From Siphlonurus alternatus (lineage: Eukaryota; Arthropoda; Insecta; Ephemeroptera; Siphlonuridae), in contig OX463784.1 in the NCBI GenBank assembly GCA_949825025.1, positions 1,451,168 through 1,515,167 on the forward strand: a stretch of 64,000 nucleotides of DNA, read 5' to 3'. Within the stretch, counting starts at the first letter, position 1; every line of letters starts with the position of its first letter. The position numbers and the translations under genes were made by a program. This document shows, piece after piece, positions 10,860 through 20,651 of the stretch. The notes beneath the pieces were generated by a model. That model was not told where the DNA came from. It saw only the letters and a program-made list of their open reading frames with translations, and made no database searches.

Positions 10860-12388
10860 TTAAAAGGCATACAGGCCTCAAATTACAAATTAGATAGTCA
10901 CCAAGTGGGTTTAGAGTAAATAAATAACATTCGCATCATTTTTTTCCACGCGTGATGCATCCGTGCGAAGTCGCAGTTCAAAGTAAGAAATTTAGTCCTT
11001 GATGACGTCATGAAGTCCTTGATGACGTCACAACTCAATCAGTGGCGTGCGGTCCATTAATGCGTTGGATGCGGCGCATCTAGGGAAAATTTGAGCTTTC
11101 TTTAAAGAATATAAATATTTTCTTTTTCAATTTCATCACGTCAAATTTCAATAAAAAAAAAAATAATTTATCTTTGTCTATGTGAAAATCTTCGTTTGAA
11201 TTTATTGAAGCGTTTACCGCAAAAACGTAAATGAATTCGCGGTGCAATGCAAAGACGCCCTCTTGCATGAAAGCGGTAGACTCACTCAGCTTTGTTTTCC
11301 CCATGCATGAATCTACATTTCCCCTCCCACGCCCGTTTTTTCGTATAGTTTTATCATCAAAGAAAAAGCTGAGCTTTCTACCGATTTAGGAGGTGGGGGC
11401 GAGCTTCAGTCCTGGGAGGGAGTTGAGGGAGGGGAGCGACGACGATCGAGGAGCCGATGTTTTTGCCTCGTGGATTATCGTAAATTATATGCTGCATGCC
11501 GGGGAAAAAAATATAAGATTCGAAAACTTTATCTCCATGATACAATAGTTTATCTCTTATTTTTAAAGCAAAACAAATATATAGTTTCACAATTATGAAA
11601 TCCACACTATAATTATTTTAAACGATTAAACTCATGTTCTTAAATTGACTTTACCTTTCAAAACAACAAATTATTTGAAAGAAATTACGTATCTTAGAAA
11701 GTAAAATATTGATTTATCGACTGCTATCCTGATCAATCCGCGACGCGGATCATAATTAGAATTTAATTGACTGCAGAGAATAAAATGCGTATTTTTTTTT
11801 CACGTATTGCAGCTGTACATAGTCGGAATCACAATACAAAAATTATACGTATTGTTTTTAGTGAAAATAATTATATTATATATTAATTATGTGCTGATCG
11901 ATCATGAATAAAACTGTCATACGATCGATATAAAATAAAAAGACATTACCGACAAAAAATTTAACTCGTCTTACAAATTGATTTAAAAAATTATTTGTGA
12001 TTGATTTTAGAATTGTATAAAACGTCGAAATGTAATATATTTTTGTGTTATTTTTATGCTTAAAAAGTCGCCTACCACGCCCCCTTTTTAACAATTTTTG
12101 CGCCTGCGGCGGGCTATCCGGGGGGCTCCGCCCCCCGGACCCCCCTTTTGCTGTGTCCAGTCCCATAATTTTGCCGCCGCATTACTGCCTGCTAAACCCG
12201 CCGCACGCCTCTGAACTCAATGCTAATCGGTGCTAGCTGTGAGTTGTGACGTCAGCAAGGACTTTCTTTACAGCGCGACTTCGCACAGACGCACCGCGCG
12301 CAGGTAAAAATAATACGAATGTTTATTATAAACTCGAGCAACACTTAATGTCTGTCTAATTTGTAATTTGAGGCCTGTATCCCTTTAA
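10860..12388. mobile_element. Foldback element with TTAA-AGG…ATACAGGCCTC ends, split by a hAT-like element
   Basis: The left arm TTAAAAGGCATACAGGCCTC…AAATTACAAATTAGA is mirrored by TCTAATTTGTAATTTGAGGC…CTGTATCCCTTTAA on the right. Further in, CGTGCGAAGTCGC..GTTCAAAGTAAG and CCTTGATGACGTCAC pair with GTGACGTCAGCAAGGACTTT and GCGACTTCGCAC. Arms are about 170 bp. The central 1.17 kb is a later hAT-like insertion (11040-12213). Without it the host element would be about 350 bp. TTAA at both outer ends would suit a piggyBac-type target site but is only suggestive. Confidence 0.7.
11040..12213. mobile_element. Non-autonomous hAT-like element with 8-bp target duplication
   Basis: The termini CAGTGGCGTGCGG and CCGCACGCCTCTG are inverted repeats with one mismatch. 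They are flanked on both sides by AACTCAAT (11032-11039 and 12214-12221), an 8-bp direct duplication. CAG-type ends with 8-bp duplications are the hallmark of the hAT superfamily. The 1174-bp interior encodes no transposase. A perfect GC hairpin (9-bp stem, 3-nt loop) lies at about 12118-12138 near the right end. It inserted into the loop of an older foldback element. Confidence 0.85.
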
Positions 12389-12607
12389 GAAATAGCAGAG
12401 GTCTCTAATATATATATATGGTGTCTACGAATAATTGAAACACAATGAAATTAAAGTCTTTCGCTTTATTCATTAGCAATATATTTTGTTATTGAAATGT
12501 CAGTTTTTGAAATTATTAGAAAATGTTACTTAAACTGTCCTAAAATATTATAAAACATAATTAATCGTTCACTAACGCCAAATTAATTAATTATTTCCTT
12601 CTCCTAG

Positions 12608-12767
12608 CACTCGTCTGTCCACCCTCACGATCGCTCGAGAGGCCGCCCCACCAGACGCGCGGTGGACAATTTACGAAGCCCCCCAGCCAGGAATCTTCGT
12701 CGGTCACTGACCCCACGTCACCACGATCGTTCGTCCGGCCTGCAAGGATCACACGTGTCTTCTCCAG
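12608..12767 (+). other. Exon-like block B (member of a three-copy family)
   Basis: A pyrimidine tract (TATTTCCTTCTCCTAG) precedes this 160-nt GC-rich block and CTCCAG/GTGGGA follows. Its 3' part matches block A (3972-4108), and more weakly block C (2041-2170). The frame that ends with Ala-Cys-Lys-Asp-His-Thr-Cys before the donor has an upstream TGA within the block. Another frame, with Pro/Ser-rich content, is open throughout. The three blocks have lengths 130, 137 and 160, which are not congruent modulo three, so a simple cassette of coding exons is unlikely. Confidence 0.45.
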
Positions 12768-13406
12768 GTGGGAATATTGTACACTTCTGGGCAGGCCGAA
12801 TGTAAACACATGCTCTTCGTGCGCATTAAAGAGCCCAGTGTGCATTAATTACACGGACGTGTTGTACAAGATAGTATTAATATATAGTATGTAAATTTAT
12901 TGTGACTAGAGATGTATGTCTTATGTTAACGAGTGTTAACAAAACTTTCACCAGGACTAGAAGGTGTTTGGAGTGTGATAATTGTTTGAACCTTTGACAT
13001 AATATAACGGTAATATATATTATAAGTCCAACGAGGTACTGTCTAATTTTGTAGTAATTTCGTTTCTAAACAGGAAAAACATTGTCAATTAGTGAAATTT
13101 TTTTAAAAAAGTTAAATTGAAAATTGCAACATTTAATTTTTTACACAAATCTTTCACCAATTAAAATATGTAGCGTCTTCTTATGAATAAGAGTAACCAA
13201 AATTTCCATCTTTCTATGGTTATATAGCCGAAATAAATAATAACTGCATTTGACGTGAATAAAGATTGGGCTGATTCGTGAAAGTTCCAACGTCAGTTCC
13301 GATTCCCTTCAGCCTGTAGCTTATACAACCTGCGATACTTCAGTGCTTAAATAGTTGGCTACTTGACACTAAAAATTATCTCTCGGAGGGAGCAGGAATA
13401 ATGTTA
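12768..13406. other. AT-rich gap
   Basis: No gene or repeat family was recognised. The sequence is AT-rich with stops in all frames. Confidence 0.5.
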
Positions 13407-13630
13407 ATTAAGGATAAGGTAACACGGATCAGCTGTTTTTTTAGTCTCAATAGATCAGCATGTAAACCTTGGCAAATTCACAGAAAATTCTGAATTTTTT
13501 TTAAGAGACCTATTTTAGTACTTTAAAAGTCACAGAAAAAAATTTCAAAACAATTATTCGAGGCATATTTTTTTTATTAATTTTTTAATTTTTCTTTCTA
13601 TGGGATGCTCAAAATTATAATAAAAAAAAT
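13407..13630. mobile_element. TTAAGGTA-family MITE, left arm only
   Basis: TTAAGGATAAGGTAACACGGATCAGCTG, then GCATGTAAACCTTGGCAAATTC and a TTTTTTTAAGAGACC motif follow the left-arm order of copies at 7380 and 15275 (each quoted motif is degenerate). The right arm is absent or too decayed to recognise, so the right limit is approximate. Confidence 0.55.
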
Positions 13631-14491
13631 CACAATCAAATAACGCTTTCCCACCTCGTCAACTCTCATCTTTATTATTTGCATGATCATATTATAATTT
13701 TTTATCACAGTACGTACATGATTATGTAACAAGGGGTTAAAAAATTGAAAAATTATTATAATTAAGTATTAATTGCTAATTAATGTTTAAAAAATCTTCT
13801 TTCCGTATATGCAAAACCTAGAACATAATTCATACAATGACTATAATATATAGGCAAATTTACATGATATTTCCTCCGGAAGTTATAGCAGGAAGTGTAA
13901 TGTTTCTGGCAGGGGTGGATCCAGACCGCGGCACTGGGGAGGGGGGGGGGAAGGGCCGTCCCCAATCCCGAAATGTTCCAATTTATTTGGGGTGGGCCTG
14001 GTGGGAGGGGGGTGACGGGTGGTATTTCTACGTCATTTCTATTTCTTTACTCTGTAAAGTTTCAAAGTTGAATTATATACAAACAGAAGAGCTGCAAACT
14101 TCATCCCACTCCGGAAGGAATATAAAATTTAATGTTGTCTGTATGTTGCAGGAAGACTGCAGCCGAGATCGAGGGGGAACGTCGACAATTATTTTGTTAA
14201 CATTTTCTGTACGCATTTTGTAAAAAAGAAAAAAAAAAAAACATTTTTGGACCATCAGGTCATTCTCGTCCTGCAGCAACTGCTAGCTGTAAAGTTGCTG
14301 TTGTGTTTTTTTTTTTGTTTCCCAAACATTTCATATCCTTGAAATTTGGACTTTTTAGATAAAAAAGTTAAAATTTAAGGCATGACTTAAGGTAAAAATT
14401 GCCATAAAAATTGCAAATTAAATTGAAATCTTGAGCAGTATAGTAATTTCTTATTAAAATTTATAACTGATATAATGCATTGCGGGCTAAA
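13631..14491. other. Gap with a fragment of a GGATCC-ended element
   Basis: Near 13909 the sequence CAGGGGTGGATCCAGACC followed by G-runs resembles the left terminus of the elements at 2343 and 5647, but no matching right end was found. Reading frames here are interrupted or G-run artefacts. No gene was recognised. Confidence 0.4.
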
Positions 14492-14721
14492 AAGGTGGAT
14501 TCATATGGTGATTTTTATCATGCGAAGCGAAGCGAATAATGCGCATTTGCTGTAACATCCATTGGCGGTCATATTTGGCGATTGAAAAAAGAGCATCATA
14601 ATTTAAAGCGCGCGACATTCGCCGCCGTAACCGCGAATTTGCTCGCAGCATATATAAGGATTTCACCGCTTTTGCGTCGAAATCGCGTCGCATCGCCGTT
14701 GTCGCCATCTGAATCCGCCTT
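14492..14721. mobile_element. Short TIR element, AAGGYGGATTCAKATGGYGA ends
   Basis: The left AAGGTGGATTCATATGGTGA pairs with the right TCGCCATCTGAATCCGCCTT, 20-bp terminal repeats with three differences. The interior (230 bp total) is CG-rich with GCGAAGCGAAGCG and CGCGACATTCGCCGCCG, unlike the AT-rich flanks. The superfamily is not assigned. Short antisense frames across it are not credible genes. Confidence 0.7.
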
Positions 14722-14875
14722 AAATACAGTGTAAGATCTAAGATTACTGATATAATTTGGTAATTGGCAAGAATTCATAAAATTATTATTATTATTATAC
14801 TGTTGATAAAAAGAAATTAAATATCACCTTCAGAAATCCGGACATATTTTATACAATTCGACGTTGAATTGTTTA

Positions 14876-15187
14876 ATTGTCACTGCCCACTCCACCACAC
14901 AAGGCCTGCACGAACTGCAAAGCGCGCGAATAAAAATAGTAGTCCATCCTCTGTGCTATAGCATTGTAAATTTCAATAGAAATAAATTTTTCTTGATATT
15001 TTCACACCCCAAACGTAATTTCTAAACCCCATATCTTGCCATAAGTTTCAAAATTTTAAAACCACTCCTTCCATGAAAATTTCGGTGTCAAAGTTGCATA
15101 TAACTCGATGTAAAATTGAGAATCTAATTCAAAAAACAATCTAGATCGATATTATAGTGCGCAGGTCTTGGTGGAGGGGGCAGTGTG
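14876..15187. repeat. Inverted repeat, ~28-bp arms
   Basis: CACTGCCCACTCCACCA…GCCTGCAC at 14881-14910 pairs with GTGCGCAGG…TGGTGGAGGGGGCAGTG at 15158-15185. The roughly 250-bp spacer is AT-rich. It may be a degraded MITE. Confidence 0.5.
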
Positions 15188-15274
15188 GTTGTGTAATAAA
15201 TGCCATGGGTGAGGGCATGGAGCATGGGTGAGGGTTTTTTTAGCTAGAGCTGATAGATTTTTATAAGCAGAAAC

Positions 15275-15662
15275 TTTAAGGTAGAGATAATACGGATCAG
15301 CAGGTCCAAAATGCTAAAAAAATCCCATTCATAAAAATTATGAAAAAAATTTAATTAAAGTGTTCTCCTCTACACCCCCTATCAGTAGGTAAAATATCAG
15401 GTATACAAAATTAACGAGCTAGTTTTCGAGTTATTAATTTTTAAAGTTGACCAATTTAACATGGAAGTTCTAATTTCCATGTTAAATTAGAAAACTTTAA
15501 AAATTGATAACTCAAAAACTAGCTCGTTTTTGTATACGTACATGATATTTTACCTACTGATAGGGGGATGTAGGGGAGAACACTTTAAATTTCTTTCATA
15601 ATTATTATGAATGGGATTTTTTTAGCATTGGGCCAGCTGATCCGTATTATCTCTACCTTAAA
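15275..15662. mobile_element. Palindromic MITE, TTAAGGTA family, copy 3
   Basis: The termini TTTAAGGTAGAGATAATACG and CGTATTATCTCTACCTTAAA are exact inverses. The arms continue as a near-perfect palindrome through GGATCAGC, GTGTTCTCCTCTACACCCCCT and AACTAGCTCG towards the centre near 15470. This is the best preserved copy of the family in the window (388 bp). Its high arm identity suggests relatively recent activity or arm homogenisation. Confidence 0.85.
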
Positions 15663-16036
15663 CCAAAATTGTTACGACTTAATTTGCTTTTGCTGTGAAA
15701 CAAAAAGTTAAGTTTTTTTATCTTCATTGTTGTGGTGACAGATAATTTCATAATCATGAACAATTATTAAGGTATCAAAACCATATCCTCTCTATATATA
15801 ACTGCAGCTAAAACTCGAACGTGTTCACAGTAGTCGAACTATAACGTACTTATATAGGTTAGTTATTTTGATGATAATAGCTAGTGATCGAGTTAGAGGT
15901 TATATATTATAGTTGATGAGGTACTATATGCATAGTACAGGGTTTGATAAAAAATTAAAAAAATATACATAATATAATTAATGATGGTTCAATTCGTATG
16001 TTTTTGTCTTTTAAAAAAATTCGTATAATCTTTTAT

Positions 16037-16042
<6 letters not shown>

Positions 16043-16103
<61 letters not shown>
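16043..16103. repeat. (AT)n microsatellite
   Basis: About 61 bp of AT dinucleotides in otherwise AT-rich DNA. Confidence 0.95.
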
Positions 16104-16108
<5 letters not shown>

Positions 16109-16389
16109 TGTCTTTTCGAAGAAGATAACATTTATAACATAAAAGAACTTGCATTTACGTGAGCTCTCTCTCGAGTGACCAGCACTATATAATATACGAC
16201 CGTGTAATGTGCTAACGACACTGCATGCGTGCGAGGAGTGGAAGCGAACACAAAACGGTAGAAATTTTAAGGGCAACAATAAAATTCCTTACATATATCC
16301 CCTGCGCTCTCTGTCATAGCTATACTATATAATAGAGGCTTCAAGTCATGTGCTCACGCTGTGCAACTGTTTGTCGCTAAGGTCCATCC

Positions 16390-16815
16390 CCTGCTCAAAA
16401 ATCTTGAGCAATATCTTATAAGATCTTTTATGATCTTGTCAAGTGAACTCAAGAAGTCCGAAAAAGAGGCAAGACAATAATCAATGCTGGTCAGGAATAT
16501 ATATTATCCTTCTAAAAATAATATTTAAGCAAAAAATTTGGGAAAAGTCAAGAAATAAGATGTTTTTGGTTTAAAAATATCTTGAGCAAGATAATAATTT
16601 TGTTCAAGACGTCATTTCTTACGTAAGATCGACATCATGGCAAGAAACTTACTTGCGCAAGAAAAAATACCTTGCAAGATAGCAAATCTTGCGCGTGTTT
16701 TCGAATTTTTTGCAAGATTATTTCTTGAGCTAGTTTATGGCTTGCGCACGATGGTAATCTTGCTCAAGAAGTCATTTCTTGCGCAAGATTGACATCTTGG
16801 CAAGTAATTAAATTT
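16390..16815. repeat. Degenerate repeat block rich in CTTGCGCAAG / CTTGAGCAAG
   Basis: Short palindromes CTTGCGCAAG, CTTGAGCAAG and relatives recur many times. Two longer segments, TCAAGACGTCATTTCTTACG… near 16610 and TCAAGAAGTCATTTCTTGCG… near 16765, are direct repeats about 160 bp apart, each ending in ATCNTGGCAAG. The block lies just downstream (minus-strand sense) of the R2/R4-like ORF, so it could be that element's 3' UTR or an unrelated minisatellite. Confidence 0.55.
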
Positions 16816-16866
16816 ATAATGACAAATTTCTATTTTATATAGAATTAATGATAATTTTCTATTATT

Positions 16867-19800
16867 TTAGTTTTTATTGGTAGTAAAGTTTATGAGCTTG
16901 CGAGTGGTGGGAAACGAATAGTTCCAGAAGATCTTCACCTGGTCGTTTGCCACCACTGCCTCAACGTCCCCAGGAGCGTATGGTATGACAGGTGAATCGT
17001 CAATACCAAAATGGTGCCTCAGATGGAAATAAAGCTCCCGCAGTGCAGCATTGTGCCTCTCGATGTAAAGAGTACGGGCATAGAAAGGACATGCAGAGAG
17101 AAGATGCATGGTGGTCTCGGGAGAACGGAAGCACGCCCGACATCTGGTGTCCAGCTGACGACCAGAGATCAACTGCTGGTACACCAGGGATGTGAACACA
17201 CCATCCTGCATCTTGATGATATTGCTCTCTGACACGGAAGTCAGCCCAGAGGAGCGAAGAAAGGCAAAAGTACGCTCCCTGCAAAGGCCCTGGCTCTCGA
17301 TGTTCTTGTAGAACACGCTATGCATGCTCTTTGCCATGTGCCCTCGCAATAGAAGACGCACCTCCGCCTCCCTCACCCTCTGCTTGGCGAGAGCCCGAGG
17401 CAAACCTGCAAGGTTTACTCCTGGCCTCGACTCCGGCTCCACCAAATCCAACTGTACTCCCAATGCCCATGCCGCCCTTTTTGCTGCACTGAACAAAAAC
17501 GCTCCACTGCCCCACAACTCATGCCCATACACAAGTTGAAGATGGGGATCTGTGCTCGTTACCACACGACACGCCATACTGATAACCATTCGGTTGTAGG
17601 CTTTCTCAACTCCGAGCAACCCTCTACCTCCCTGATCACGTGGAAGGTAGACCCTCTCAACAGAAGCCCGCTTATGGTGGCTCAAGTTTGAAGACATGAC
17701 TTTCCTCGTGATGGTATCGAGGCCCTTCAGCTCTGCCACGTTCCATTTCATGGCACCAAAGGTGTAGAGCATGACAGGGATGGCTAGCATGTTGGTCGCT
17801 TGGATCTTATTGCGACCCGACAACCTGGAACTCCAGATCTTCTTCAGGCGTCGAACATACTCCCCACGAAGCACCTTCTGGCACAATCCTGTATCCTGAA
17901 CGTGACTTTCACTCACGCCCAGGTACTTGTACCGTGCTTCGGCATCGAGATGTCTAATGATGCTCCCGTCTACCAGCTCCATGTCTTCTCGTTGGCCACA
18001 CACCTTGCCAAGTCGAATGTGCAGGACCGCACACTTGTCCAAGCCCAACTCCATCCCCGTGTCTGCTGCAAAGCTACTAACAAGATCAAGCGACTCCCTG
18101 AGCTTGCGTTTGCTAGAACCATAGATTTTCAGGTCATCCATGAAGAATGCATGGGTGACCTTATGGCTCCGACACGAAGGTGGGCCAGCCATGTACCCAT
18201 CTTGTTCCCGAAGTAAAGCAGAAAGGGGCAACTGGGTGATGCAGTAAAGTTTGGGGCTAAGGGAGTCACCCTGGAACACTCCCCGCTGATATGCCACGAA
18301 CTCTGTGTACGACACTCTACCACCAGCCTTACACTGGAAGCGAGTCCTCCACAGCGGCATGAGGTCCCTAATGCATCTCACCAGATCGGGATGAACATTC
18401 AAGATCTCGAGACACCTCAAGATTAAGCCATGCGATGTCATGTCGAAAGCTTTCCTGAAGTCCACCCAGGCCACAGAGAGGTTCCGCTTATGCTGTATGG
18501 CATCTTGACAGACGCAGCGGTCCAGGAGAAGGTTCTCCTTACACCCCTCGTGGCCCCTCCGAGCCCCCTTCTGCTCGTGCAACTCTACCCAAACTGGCTG
18601 AATAGAGTCCTCCAGTAGCTCATTCAAACAACCAGTAAAACCTTTATACTCGGTGTTGAGCGTGGTGATGGGTCTATAGCTGGATGAAAGTGACAAGTCC
18701 CCCCCTTTGGGGATCAGGATCGTGCGTCCCTCCACCAACCAAGCAGGGATCTCCATCGTGCCCCTTAACATTGCGGTGTAATGCCTTGCCAAGTGAGGAT
18801 GCACAGCCGTAAACTTTTTCCACCAGAACGTTTGGATCTTATCAACGCCTGGCGCTGCCCAATTGCGCTTTCCTCTGAAAGATCGGGCAACAAGTTCTAC
18901 TGTGACATCCGGGCACACTACCTGCCTATCCTGCACTCTCCGACAAAGCTTCTCAAACTCCGAGAGAGCCTGAGACTCGACGTTGAACTCGACACTTTCC
19001 CCATAAATTCCCGCCCAGAATGCACGGATAGCATCCGCCGTAGGAGGGTTGTGTGGAGGCGCTGGTCTCTCCCGCTCCAAAAAGCGGCGCGCATTGTGAA
19101 GAAAGACGTTATTATCCTCCAAGCACTGCAAACGACTCAGCTTCTTTGCTTTTATAGCCTTCAGGGTGCGGATTCGATCCAGAAACTTCTGTTTGGCAAC
19201 AACCAAAACAGAAAAGCGTAAAGTCTTGTAAAGCGTCCGTGTTGAAGCTAAAAGTAGCTTCATCTTCCGGGAAGCTGGTCTCCCTGAACGGACAAACTCC
19301 ACAACACTCTGGATTCGTGACGCACCCCATCTGGCCTCCAGAATCCTCTCCTCCAGATCTGCTATCTGCCCACGGATCTTTTCCTGGGCACTCGGGCCAT
19401 CCTGCATCTTGGGAAGCATGAGCTTCGCGGCGGCAAAGACAGCCACGTTGACTTCCATCAACGTTGACTCCTGGGTGAGGCATGAGAAAAGTGCCTCATT
19501 CATCGCTACCAAGTCTTGTGCTCGGATTTTCCTTCTCGGTCTCCGAAGGAATGGTCGCTTTTCGAAACGCAGACTGGTCTTTTCAATCTCCTCCCTCAGC
19601 TCTGCCTCAAAGTCCCTCCCCTGCAAAACAACAGGTTCAGGCTGTGCCTCATCTTCGGAGGAAGACGACGAACGAAATTCCACCGAGTCTGAGACAGAGG
19701 CTTGCGAGCTAGAAGCAGAAGAAGGCGTCTGCGACCTGGGTAAAATTCCCCGACGCCCCAGCACAGCTCTGGCTTGGTCACTCAACTGCTGTTTCGTGAC

Positions 19801-20031
19801 CCCCATCTCCGGATGGCGCTCCTGCCAAATCATTAAAAGACGGGCCATATATCCCCTGCGCTGAGGCTCACTAGCTTCGTAACAGACAAGCAGTTCATCA
19901 CAAAGCTCCTCCGTCCACCTCAATCGCCCATGTAGAGGCTGGTCCCTTTGTCCCCCACCACTTGGTGCAGCCGACACATCCGAGATGCCGGCATGGTCGG
20001 GGGGCCTTCGCATGTTATGCCTAGGAACCAT
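16867..20031 (-). CDS. R2/R4-like non-LTR retrotransposon ORF (RT), restriction-like endonuclease missing
   Basis: This uninterrupted 1054-codon frame starts at ATG 20031. Residues about 37-94 form a helical, Trp-bearing segment (LRWTEELCDELL…WQERHPE) resembling a Myb/SANT-like DNA-binding region. Residues about 95-150 are Ser-rich. The RT domain lies at about 395-690, with the catalytic box FMDD at 630-633 and VDFRKAFD and GVFQGDSLSP motifs before it. A zinc knuckle (C964-x2-C967-x8-H976-x4-C981) follows, as in R2/R4-type elements. In such elements this knuckle precedes a PD-(D/E)xK restriction-like endonuclease. Here the frame ends about 70 residues later, just after a KIFWNYSFPTTRKL motif, with AT-rich coding and no PD motif. 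The coding region is far more GC-rich than its surroundings. It is intact as an ORF but probably incompetent for autonomous insertion. Confidence 0.85.
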   Translation of the reverse strand: MVPRHNMRRPPDHAGISDVSAAPSGGGQRDQPLHGRLRWTEELCDELLVCYEASEPQRRGYMARLLMIWQERHPEMGVTKQQLSDQARAVLGRRGILPRSQTPSSASSSQASVSDSVEFRSSSSSEDEAQPEPVVLQGRDFEAELREEIEKTSLRFEKRPFLRRPRRKIRAQDLVAMNEALFSCLTQESTLMEVNVAVFAAAKLMLPKMQDGPSAQEKIRGQIADLEERILEARWGASRIQSVVEFVRSGRPASRKMKLLLASTRTLYKTLRFSVLVVAKQKFLDRIRTLKAIKAKKLSRLQCLEDNNVFLHNARRFLERERPAPPHNPPTADAIRAFWAGIYGESVEFNVESQALSEFEKLCRRVQDRQVVCPDVTVELVARSFRGKRNWAAPGVDKIQTFWWKKFTAVHPHLARHYTAMLRGTMEIPAWLVEGRTILIPKGGDLSLSSSYRPITTLNTEYKGFTGCLNELLEDSIQPVWVELHEQKGARRGHEGCKENLLLDRCVCQDAIQHKRNLSVAWVDFRKAFDMTSHGLILRCLEILNVHPDLVRCIRDLMPLWRTRFQCKAGGRVSYTEFVAYQRGVFQGDSLSPKLYCITQLPLSALLREQDGYMAGPPSCRSHKVTHAFFMDDLKIYGSSKRKLRESLDLVSSFAADTGMELGLDKCAVLHIRLGKVCGQREDMELVDGSIIRHLDAEARYKYLGVSESHVQDTGLCQKVLRGEYVRRLKKIWSSRLSGRNKIQATNMLAIPVMLYTFGAMKWNVAELKGLDTITRKVMSSNLSHHKRASVERVYLPRDQGGRGLLGVEKAYNRMVISMACRVVTSTDPHLQLVYGHELWGSGAFLFSAAKRAAWALGVQLDLVEPESRPGVNLAGLPRALAKQRVREAEVRLLLRGHMAKSMHSVFYKNIESQGLCRERTFAFLRSSGLTSVSESNIIKMQDGVFTSLVYQQLISGRQLDTRCRACFRSPETTMHLLSACPFYARTLYIERHNAALRELYFHLRHHFGIDDSPVIPYAPGDVEAVVANDQVKIFWNYSFPTTRKLINFTTNKN

Positions 20032-20320
20032 TTAATTTATACTCATGTGGAAGGAGGGTTAGCCCATACCACAGAGTCCCCAGCATTGCCGAGATTTTGC
20101 TGCCTAGGTACTCTGAGCTCCGCGGCAGCAGGGAGAGCTCCGGCTCCATAACCAGTTAGTGGCTATGGACTGAAGGCTGTAATTAAACAACCCCCAGGTG
20201 GAGCCCCAAGGGCGCGGTCCCACGCGTCGCGTACTGAACTTTTCCCACACAGTGTTTAGCATGAGTCAAGAACAGCCGGGTGCCCAATTATTATTATTAT
20301 TATTATTTTTTTTTTTTTTA
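20032..20320 (-). other. Probable 5' leader of the R2/R4-like element
   Basis: Upstream of the ORF start on the minus strand lies about 255 bp of GC-richer sequence beginning GGGCACCCGGCTGTTC, preceded by an (ATA)n run and an A-run (20289-20320 on the plus strand). It contains a GAGCTC…GAGCTC inverted repeat around 20115-20140. Compositional continuity with the ORF suggests it belongs to the element. Some elements of this type carry a self-cleaving ribozyme in the 5' leader, but I could not fold it here. Confidence 0.5.
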
Positions 20321-20423
20321 CATCCATATCATCTGAATAATTGTTAACACATATTTAAATCATACAATTCTTGATGTCACTATCTGAAAATCAAACACCA
20401 AGGTGCCTCGTGAGTGATTACTT

Positions 20424-20651
20424 TCACGGGGTCGCATCGTTCCCGCAAAGAGCGCATGCTCCGAGCCAGCCCGCATGTCTCACACACACGAGGGCGAGCA
20501 CGGCTGCGACGGGCGCGGCCACGAGAAGCACGTAGTCGATGGCCGGCGCACACGCGGGCAGACGTACGTCCATCACCCGGCGATCGTCAGCGCCACACGT
20601 CAGTGATGAGGGCTCCGGGGTCAACAGCACCGTCGTCTCGTTTAGCCACAC
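20424..20651 (-). CDS. Host gene, 3' exon: LRR C-terminal cap, transmembrane helix, short tail
   Basis: The minus-strand acceptor GCTCACAG precedes GTGTGGCTAAAC at 20651. The frame (75 codons) joins in phase 0 to the exon ending at 22260. Together they give a leucine-rich-repeat C-terminal cap: HLDC-x2-C in the upstream exon, then a Trp (VWLNETT), and two Cys (LTCGAD…RLPAC) here. A hydrophobic segment of about 21 residues (YVLLVAAPVAAVLALV) follows, then a short Cys-containing tail (RHAGWLGACALCGNDATP) and TGA at 20424-20426. A GTGAAAGT just before the stop could be a donor, in which case a further cytoplasmic exon would exist. The class is a single-pass LRR receptor or adhesion-type protein; it cannot be named further. 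GC content contrasts with the flanks. Confidence 0.65.
   Translation of the reverse strand: MWLNETTVLLTPEPSSLTCGADDRRVMDVRLPACAPAIDYVLLVAAPVAAVLALVCVRHAGWLGACALCGNDATP

Noticed and set aside
14487..14778. Overlapping minus-strand frames of 60-73 codons
   Set aside because: They coincide with a GC-rich MITE defined by 20-bp inverted ends. No protein motif is visible.
16992..19864. Many plus-strand frames (up to 151 codons) opposite the R2/R4-like ORF
   Set aside because: They are antisense shadows of a GC-rich coding region. The minus-strand frame carries the RT and zinc-knuckle motifs.
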